Source: Bacillota bacterium
Lineage (GTDB): Bacteria > Bacillota > Clostridia > Tissierellales > Peptoniphilaceae
Reading direction: 5' to 3'
NCBI GenBank assembly: GCA_023443025.1
Contig: JAEZWM010000021.1
Coordinates: 1 to 19,016 of the forward strand
Length of the DNA stretch: 19,016 bases
Shown here: one piece after another, positions 13,738 through 19,016 of the stretch
How the letters are laid out: the number at the start of each line of letters is the position of its first letter
Numbering within the stretch: position 1 is the stretch's first letter
Made by a program: the position numbers and the translations under genes
Notes under the pieces: generated by a model
What the model saw: the letters and a program-made list of their open reading frames with translations, nothing else
Database searches by the model: none
What the model was told of the DNA's origin: nothing

Positions 13738-15573
13738 TTACTTAGGAAATAAAAGCATTTCACTAATTATATCTCTATCACTTCTATTATTATATTCCTC
13801 GACAACTCGTTTTGACACATCAATCTGGTCTGTGATTATTGCGTCTGCATTGTATTTAATAAATTGGTTTATAGCATCTGCTGAGTTAACGGTCCATACA
13901 ACCGCCATTTTACCGGCAGTTTGTATGTCTATTATAGTTTTTTCGGTTGCTACGTCCTCTTCAATGATAAGCACATCACTTTTGAAATTACCTATTTCAC
14001 CAAGAGCTAAATAATAGATGTATCCCGAGTAGATTTCCGGGTACTTGTCTTCTATATAGCTTATAAGATTATAGTCGAAACATACGATAACGGTTTGGTT
14101 TATCATATTCTTATCCTTTATCATCTTAACTACATCGTCTACCATCACTATATCTGCTGTTTCGCCTTTAAGCTCTATAAAAAGTCCGATTTTATCTTTA
14201 GCAACATCGAGTACTTCTTCTAACTTGGGAACTTTTTCAGGTCCTGATGCCGGATTGTTTAGATTTCTAACGCCTAGCTTACTTATTTCTTCATAAGTCA
14301 TTTCAGATGATTTTCGATTATCCCCAGTAAGTCTTTTAAATGTATTGTCATGGTTTAAGATGTATTGACCATCAGCTGTTCTTTGTACATCTATTTCAGT
14401 CCAGTCAGCTTTCTTTTCTATAGCTAGATTAAGACCTCTAATTGTATTTTCTGCTGCGTGCACTCCTCCGGCTCTATGTGCAATGATTTGTATAGCTGAT
14501 TTATTTGTAAAGATTTCATGAAAGAAAATCCCCGATGGTATTGAGAAAAGAAGCAGTACAATAACAAATAATACAGCTAAGGTTTTTCTCCTGGCTAACA
14601 CTTTATCTATAAATGACAGCTTAGTTTTTGGAGGTAAGGGTGGGTATACTTCGCTAAGATAGCTTAATTTTTCATCCTTTGCTATTAGTTTATAAAAAAG
14701 ATCTGTAAGTGCATACATCTGAGCTGGTATGAGCACCAGGTATCCTAAACTCATGATGACGTTTTGAACAAATATCATGGCCATTGACAGTATACGCCCT
14801 AGATTTGTTGTAATACCAATGTATTTTATTAACCCTGCAACGAGAATCATCCAAATGATTATTGCAAACATTACTATTGATACAAGAGCAAGGGTTAAGA
14901 GTATGAAACGCCATATAATCCTAAAAGGATACTTTCTAATTAACTTACTGCTTTCTTTCATGCTTTTTCTTACGTTAAATCCTGCTATAGACATAAAATG
15001 AAAAGTAAATAGCCACCTGATGGCTATCAAAAACATGACAACCACTACAGCTACATAGATTATAGAATAGGTTTTATTGCTAAAGATCCAGGATCTAATA
15101 AATGCGGGGATTTTAACATTGGTTAAAAAACTCAATGAAAGTCCGGCACCTGTAAGAGGAACTAAAAGTACAAGATATAGAAGTAATAAAATACCGCTGG
15201 GAGTAAAAAATTTACGTAGGTACTTAAAGTTATATTTTACCAAGGACCAGAAGGAGGTTTCAGCCTGCATCTGAATGCCTCTGGCACTTATAGTTATAAA
15301 TCCAAAAATCTCAAGTAAAATCCCCAGTATTAATATAAGAAAGATCATAAGTAAAAACACTAATCCATATGGTGTGATTAAAAATTTAAATATAAGACTA
15401 TTGCTTAGTGCGATATAGCCTTGTTTTTCAATTAATAAACTAGTAAGTGTCCAGAATACAGGGACAACAATACCGAAAATAAGCAGGGAAGTCAATATCT
15501 GATATTTCATAAGGCTCGGTAATGATTTTGTAAATTTAGTTAATTCTAATTTAAATTTTGTAAATCTAGACAT
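13738..15573 (-). CDS. membrane-anchored glycerophosphodiester phosphodiesterase
   Basis: A 611-aa protein with two parts. Residues 1 to about 350 hold about eight hydrophobic segments (for example 27-45, 70-95, 128-150, 170-192, 218-247, 265-285, 331-349) and match the membrane domain found fused to some GDPD enzymes. Residues 363-590 are the catalytic GDPD barrel: H366-R367 in IIAHRAG, E375 in AENT, E393 and D395 in TEIDVQ, H408 in LNHD, and E467 in LFIELKG. The family splits glycerophosphodiesters into glycerol-3-phosphate and an alcohol, using a metal ion. The domain is probably extracellular, since it follows the last helix, and may act on lipoteichoic acid or lipid headgroups. All catalytic residues are present. 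Start supported by GGAGG (complement of 15581-15585). Confidence 0.93.
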   Translation of the reverse strand: MSRFTKFKLELTKFTKSLPSLMKYQILTSLLIFGIVVPVFWTLTSLLIEKQGYIALSNSLIFKFLITPYGLVFLLMIFLILILGILLEIFGFITISARGIQMQAETSFWSLVKYNFKYLRKFFTPSGILLLLYLVLLVPLTGAGLSLSFLTNVKIPAFIRSWIFSNKTYSIIYVAVVVVMFLIAIRWLFTFHFMSIAGFNVRKSMKESSKLIRKYPFRIIWRFILLTLALVSIVMFAIIIWMILVAGLIKYIGITTNLGRILSMAMIFVQNVIMSLGYLVLIPAQMYALTDLFYKLIAKDEKLSYLSEVYPPLPPKTKLSFIDKVLARRKTLAVLFVIVLLLFSIPSGIFFHEIFTNKSAIQIIAHRAGGVHAAENTIRGLNLAIEKKADWTEIDVQRTADGQYILNHDNTFKRLTGDNRKSSEMTYEEISKLGVRNLNNPASGPEKVPKLEEVLDVAKDKIGLFIELKGETADIVMVDDVVKMIKDKNMINQTVIVCFDYNLISYIEDKYPEIYSGYIYYLALGEIGNFKSDVLIIEEDVATEKTIIDIQTAGKMAVVWTVNSADAINQFIKYNADAIITDQIDVSKRVVEEYNNRSDRDIISEMLLFPK

Positions 15574-15596
15574 AGGTGTACCTCCATTTGGATTTC

Positions 15597-15605
15597 ATTA
15601 TATCA
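15597..15605 (-). promoter_or_regulatory. extended -10 promoter of the GDPD gene
   Basis: Read on the - strand, this is TGATATAAT, a perfect -10 hexamer with the TGn extension, 24 bases before the start codon of the GDPD gene. No good -35 is visible, which is common for extended -10 promoters. Confidence 0.6.
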
Positions 15606-15623
15606 TAAAATAATTTTCTGTTT

Positions 15624-15673
15624 CTAATTCTAATAATAAATACTAAACTTATAAAGTTTAGATAAAGAATTAG
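15624..15673. repeat. nested inverted repeat in the divergent promoter region
   Basis: An inner perfect 8-bp palindrome arm pair, CTAAACTT (15643-15650) and AAGTTTAG (15654-15661) with loop ATA, lies inside an outer 7-bp pair, CTAATTC (15624-15630) and GAATTAG (15667-15673). It is upstream of the -10 of the 15744 operon and overlaps the region upstream of the GDPD promoter. It could be an operator, for example for the regulator encoded at 15744. Without a T run after it, a terminator is unlikely. Confidence 0.45.
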
Positions 15674-15693
15674 TAATTTATTAAACTAAATAA

Positions 15694-15699
15694 TATAAT
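15694..15699 (+). promoter_or_regulatory. -10 element of the second two-component operon
   Basis: A perfect TATAAT lies 45 bases before the start codon at 15744. The best -35 at 17-18 bases spacing (TTAGTA or TAGTAA around 15670-15676) is poor, which suggests that the promoter needs an activator; the neighbouring inverted repeat is a candidate site. Confidence 0.5.
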
Positions 15700-15743
15700 A
15701 TTAATCAGAGATGAAATTTGTAGATTTAATAAAGGGTGATAAA

Positions 15744-16436
15744 ATGAAAACCATTTTAATAGTAGAGGATGATTATCAGATTGCTGCTCCGGTAAAGGAG
15801 TATTTAGAAAATCATGGATACAGGACGATTTGGTCATCCACAGGTTACGAAGCACTGGAAGATGCAGAGCTACATGATGTGAGTTTGGTGCTTTTAGATT
15901 TGATGATGCCGGACTTGGACGGCTATGGATTTTTAGAGAGATTTAGGTTAAAGTCATCAGTTCCGGTTATAATAATTAGTGCAAAAATTGCAGTATCAGA
16001 TAAAGTTAAAGGATTCGAGCTGGGAGCAGATGATTATATCACTAAACCATTTAGTTTGACTGAGTTAAAGACAAGAATTGAATACCATTTAAAAAAAGCT
16101 GAGAGAATAGTCGATGTTGAAAATAAAAGAACGGACTTTATAGGTGGGCTATCATATAATCCTAGAACAAACGAGTTCTATTTGAATGATAAAAAAATCT
16201 TATTTACTTCAAGGGAAGCAGAAATATTATCGCTTTTGATTAAAAACGATGATAAAACACTTTCTAAAAAAGATATCTACGAAATTATATGGGCTGAAAA
16301 AGAGCTTGAGGGTAATAATACGATTACTGTTCATATAAAATCGATTAGAGAAAAACTAAAAGAGGATTTAAAAGAACCTTCTTATATAGAAACAATTTGG
16401 GGCAAGGGATACAAATTTATTGGAGTTAGAAAATGA
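15744..16436 (+). CDS. OmpR-family response regulator, second system
   Basis: A 230-aa regulator. ATG 15744 is chosen over the in-frame ATG 15711 because MKTILIVEDDYQ is the standard receiver-domain start and AAAGGGTG (15731-15738) precedes it by 5 bases. The receiver domain has E8/D9/D10, phospho-acceptor D52 (LDLMMPDLDG), S79 and K101 (TKPF). The winged-helix domain (about 130-230) ends in ETIWGKGYKFIG. The kinase gene overlaps its stop (ATGA at 16433-16436). It probably controls its own operon, including the lipoprotein and ABC transporter that follow. It differs clearly from the regulator at 11677, so it is not a recent copy. Confidence 0.93.
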   Translation: MKTILIVEDDYQIAAPVKEYLENHGYRTIWSSTGYEALEDAELHDVSLVLLDLMMPDLDGYGFLERFRLKSSVPVIIISAKIAVSDKVKGFELGADDYITKPFSLTELKTRIEYHLKKAERIVDVENKRTDFIGGLSYNPRTNEFYLNDKKILFTSREAEILSLLIKNDDKTLSKKDIYEIIWAEKELEGNNTITVHIKSIREKLKEDLKEPSYIETIWGKGYKFIGVRK

Positions 16437-17884
16437 GGATTAAGCAAAGAGTTATGGGGTCGTATGTCGTTGTTATACTTATACCGATTATAATTGCCCT
16501 AATCTCAAGTTTAATGATTATAAGAACAAATGAAGAAGCCAAGGTAAGAGATTATGTAACAAACTCTTTTTTGATACAAAAATATAGTAAAATATTGGAT
16601 AATCCGGAGCTATATAAAGGTGAACATGATTATGCAAATATAATCGAAGCTGAAGATGAAAAACTGGTAGATATTGCCCTTTATAATTATGAAGGTAGAG
16701 TTATTTATAAATCCGATGTCGAAAACCTTAATGAACTCAATACCAGTGAACCAAAGGACAAACTACTAACCGGACTCTATGAGAGAAAGTACGATATCAA
16801 CAACGATAGCATTAAAAGACCTGTACTTGAGGACGATTCCATCATAGGGGTTTATTCCATCAATATTCATAGAGTAGAATTTGTAAATAGAATAAATAGT
16901 ATAATACTTACTGGATTATTAGTATTCTTGGGGTCGCTAGTATTTTTATTTGTATTTGCCAATAGATTTACTGAAAACAGGATAAATAAGCCTATTCAGA
17001 AACTCGTATTTGCGATGAATGAATTTGCAGCTGATAGATATGTTAAGATAAAAAGTCGTGATGACGATGAGATAGGGGCTCTTATTACAAATTTTAACCG
17101 AATGAGAGATGACATAAGAGATAAATCCTATCAGATTAGGAATGAGCAAGCAGAAAGAGATTATATGGTAATGGCAATATCTCATGACTTAAAGACACCA
17201 TTGACTGCTATTAGGACAAATGTCGAGCTAATTAGAGCTACGGGAGAATGCAGGCCGGATAGGCTTGATGGAGTAATTGAAAAATGTGACTTGATGAGTG
17301 GTATGCTGGACAATCTTATGAACTACAACCTCCTGCAATCCGGTGGTGAAATAGAAATTGCAAATGTAGACGGAAGAGAAGCTATAGAAACCCTATTTTT
17401 TGGATACAGCGATCTTATAGAATCTGAAGGTCTAACACCTTTGATAGAAGCAAAAATAGAGGGTGATTACCTAATGGATGTAAACCAGATGGATAGGGTT
17501 ATCGGTAATCTAGTAATCAATGCAATTAAATACTGCAAACCGGGTGGTGTAATTAACCTAGGGGTTTACTCCGAGGAATATGGACTTCCGGATTATTTAG
17601 AAGATGAAATCAAAGAAAAGCATAGTGATCTTAAAGATAAGATGTTAATAGTAGTTAGAAATGAAACGGCAAAATTAAGTGCTGAACAGCTTAAGAAGAT
17701 ATCTTATCCTTTCTATAAACTTGATGAATCTAGAGGAAAGGAAAGAGGAGGAATAGGCTTAGGACTGTCAATAGTAGTGCTTATTGTAGATAAACATGGT
17801 GAGATGGTTGATTTTTACTCCGAGGATGATAATTTAACAATAATCATTGAAATTAGGAGAGCAGATAACAATGAAATTTCTTAA
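16433..17884 (+). CDS. sensor histidine kinase with atypical ATP-lid motif, second system
   Basis: A 483-aa kinase with membrane helices at about 10-30 and 154-177, an extracytoplasmic sensor between them (about 31-153), a HAMP domain (about 178-232), and H-box MAISHDLKTPLT with His251. N363 in GNLVINAIKY is the metal-binding Asn of the ATPase domain and GGIGLGLSIV (439-448) is the G2 box. The G1 box that normally reads D-x-G-x-G is replaced here by VVRNETAKLS (407-416), with Asn410 at the Asp position. Many peptide- and envelope-sensing kinases carry similar N-for-D variants, so it may still be active. An unusual insertion with charged residues (EEYGLPDYLEDEIKEKHSD, 381-399) precedes it. ATGA overlap with the regulator. 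The signal sensed is unknown. Confidence 0.9.
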   Translation: MRIKQRVMGSYVVVILIPIIIALISSLMIIRTNEEAKVRDYVTNSFLIQKYSKILDNPELYKGEHDYANIIEAEDEKLVDIALYNYEGRVIYKSDVENLNELNTSEPKDKLLTGLYERKYDINNDSIKRPVLEDDSIIGVYSINIHRVEFVNRINSIILTGLLVFLGSLVFLFVFANRFTENRINKPIQKLVFAMNEFAADRYVKIKSRDDDEIGALITNFNRMRDDIRDKSYQIRNEQAERDYMVMAISHDLKTPLTAIRTNVELIRATGECRPDRLDGVIEKCDLMSGMLDNLMNYNLLQSGGEIEIANVDGREAIETLFFGYSDLIESEGLTPLIEAKIEGDYLMDVNQMDRVIGNLVINAIKYCKPGGVINLGVYSEEYGLPDYLEDEIKEKHSDLKDKMLIVVRNETAKLSAEQLKKISYPFYKLDESRGKERGGIGLGLSIVVLIVDKHGEMVDFYSEDDNLTIIIEIRRADNNEIS

Positions 17885-18959
17885 AATATCTTTAATTAGC
17901 CTACTAGTTATAGTAATGTCTTCATGCAGATTGACCAACACCTTAATATCATCCGAAATTATTGATACCGTGGTAAATCCTGAAGAGAGTACGGTTAAAT
18001 ACTATACCAAAAAGAAAACTACAGTACGAAATTCAGGGGAAATCAGTTTAGAAATAATAAATCAAGAATGGACTTCAATTGAAGGTAAAGATAATAAATG
18101 GAGACAATCAATCCATGATGGAAGCGAATTAGTATCGATAATATATAATAATGGCGATACACTTGTAATTACAGAAGATAAAGGTGGGAATATTAAGTAT
18201 TCCAATCACCAAAGTAAAGGTGAAGTTGATAATATTGTTTTAAAAAAGTCTCAAGATACATTTATGGCTGAACTGGACGATCTTACTATTGATTATGATA
18301 TGGAGATTATCGGGAGTGAAAAGATTGCCGGAAGAAAAGCTCTTCATGTTATATTTACCAATAATAATCAAGAAAAGAAAGATGAAGAAACACTGGAGTT
18401 ATGGATTGATAAAAAGACATATCAAATAATAAAAAGCATTCGATCCTTAAATGGAGATGACGGTTTAGTATTTGAGGTCGAAGTTTTGGAATACAGTGAC
18501 AAAGTTGAGTTTGATGAATCATTGTTTGATACATCTATTCCTAAAAATGCTGAAAAGGATACATCAATTGATGAGATGATGGTATCCAAGGACGATATTA
18601 TTCTTAAATATGGTAAGAATCTACTGTTTTACAAGAACAGCCAAGGATACGAAGAGAGCTATAGTTATTCAAAATATGAAGGAGAAGCGTCTGAATTAAA
18701 TATAATTAATATTAACTATAGCAAGAACGATATACCGATGTTTTCTATAAAGATACTAACTCCGGACGATACTCGTTATGTACCTAACACATGGGAAGAT
18801 TATCACGAATATATCGGAGATACTCTTATTATGTATACTAAAAGATACAATGTTATAAACTTTATATATGAAAATCATCAATATATTATAACTTCATATA
18901 ATCATATGATTAATTTGGAGGAGTTATTGGAAATCGCAAGAGATTTATTGGAGGTGTAA
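17871..18959 (+). CDS. lipoprotein, LolA/DUF4367-like
   Basis: A 362-aa secreted lipoprotein. ATG 17871 is preferred to an in-frame TTG at 17847 because AGGAGA (17855-17860) is 10 bases upstream and the product then begins with a classic signal, MKFLKISLISLLVIVMSSC, with lipidation at Cys19; Met at -3 is slightly unusual for a lipobox. The mature part reads as beta-rich: a first half (about 35-230) resembles LolA/RseB-like sheet domains that bind lipids or peptides (TVKYYTKKKT, LELWIDKKTYQIIKSI), and a second half (about 255-362) resembles DUF4367 C-terminal regions. It overlaps the kinase gene by 14 bases and is followed directly by an ABC transporter ATPase. It could be the ligand-sensing or substrate-binding partner of this kinase/transporter module. 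Fold assignment is tentative. Confidence 0.8.
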   Translation: MKFLKISLISLLVIVMSSCRLTNTLISSEIIDTVVNPEESTVKYYTKKKTTVRNSGEISLEIINQEWTSIEGKDNKWRQSIHDGSELVSIIYNNGDTLVITEDKGGNIKYSNHQSKGEVDNIVLKKSQDTFMAELDDLTIDYDMEIIGSEKIAGRKALHVIFTNNNQEKKDEETLELWIDKKTYQIIKSIRSLNGDDGLVFEVEVLEYSDKVEFDESLFDTSIPKNAEKDTSIDEMMVSKDDIILKYGKNLLFYKNSQGYEESYSYSKYEGEASELNIININYSKNDIPMFSIKILTPDDTRYVPNTWEDYHEYIGDTLIMYTKRYNVINFIYENHQYIITSYNHMINLEELLEIARDLLEV

Positions 18960-18960
18960 A

Positions 18961-19016
18961 ATGAAGCTTGAGTTTGTGGATATTAACAAAAGCTTTTCAG
19001 GCAAACAAATACTTCA
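18961..19016 (+). CDS. ABC transporter ATP-binding protein, N-terminal fragment
   Basis: The first 18 codons of a gene that continues past the right edge. GGAGG (18950-18954) precedes the ATG by 6 bases. MKLEFVDINKSFSGKQIL matches the opening of ABC ATPases (first strand, then the aromatic residue of the A-loop region, K-x-F/Y). Walker motifs are beyond the window. It starts one base after the lipoprotein stop, so it is the fourth gene of the second two-component operon. Confidence 0.75.
   Translation, partial: MKLEFVDINKSFSGKQIL

Noticed and set aside
14690..15274. Small frames on both strands inside the GDPD membrane domain
   Set aside because: The GDPD reading frame is intact over 611 codons with all catalytic residues, so these are overlapping chance frames.
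15711..15743. Upstream in-frame ATG for the second response regulator
   Set aside because: It falls about 12 bases after the -10 element, close to the expected transcription start, and adds residues not found in receiver domains; ATG 15744 has a good ribosome binding site.
1..19016. CRISPR arrays, tRNA/rRNA genes, transposases or integrase
   Set aside because: I saw no regularly spaced repeats, no structural RNA sequence and no recombinase motifs; the long tRNA-like or repeat signals needed are absent as far as reading by eye can tell.

Overview
The window is AT-rich with strong GGAGG-type ribosome binding sites and tightly packed, often overlapping genes. Firmicute-type peptide-resistance modules and OmpR-family two-component systems are present. 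This points to a low-GC, probably anaerobic Firmicute (Clostridia/Tissierellia-like, for example Peptoniphilaceae). The genus is a guess; no rRNA or other marker gene is present.

Region 1 (start to about 9360, + strand) is one long operon that begins before the window and ends at a strong terminator at 9327-9361. In order it encodes a 59-residue membrane protein (39-218), an ABC-2 exporter (ATPase and permease, 211-1759), and a 112-residue acidic protein that looks like a RiPP precursor with an Os1348/NHLP-type leader (1775-2113). These are followed by a TPR-like helical protein, a GT-B-like protein (2763-4016), an unrecognised 266-residue protein, a radical SAM enzyme with extra C-terminal cysteines (4803-5717), a paralogue of the GT-B-like protein (5714-6874), a B12-binding-type radical SAM enzyme (6880-8523) and a sugar-1-phosphate nucleotidyltransferase (8544-9269). 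I read this as a ribosomal peptide pathway: the precursor is modified by two different radical SAM enzymes, possibly glycosylated with a sugar activated in the cluster, and exported by the ABC-2 pump. The core is Cys-free and rich in Asp, Glu and Tyr, and I do not recognise this combination as a characterised RiPP class. It is the best candidate here for an undescribed system.

Region 2 (9383-13723, + strand) has its own promoter and terminator. It is a LanFEG-type antimicrobial peptide resistance transporter followed by its response regulator and sensor kinase, arranged like cpr/lantibiotic-immunity loci. It may protect against the product of region 1 or against foreign peptides.

Region 3 (13738-15573, - strand) is a single gene for a membrane-anchored glycerophosphodiester phosphodiesterase, with a shared bidirectional terminator on its left and an extended -10 promoter on its right.

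Region 4 (15624 to the end, + strand) is a second regulatory operon: response regulator, histidine kinase with an unusual ATP-binding domain, a lipoprotein, and the start of an ABC transporter ATPase cut by the window edge. A nested inverted repeat lies in the divergent promoter region. The architecture suggests a second envelope-stress or peptide-sensing module.
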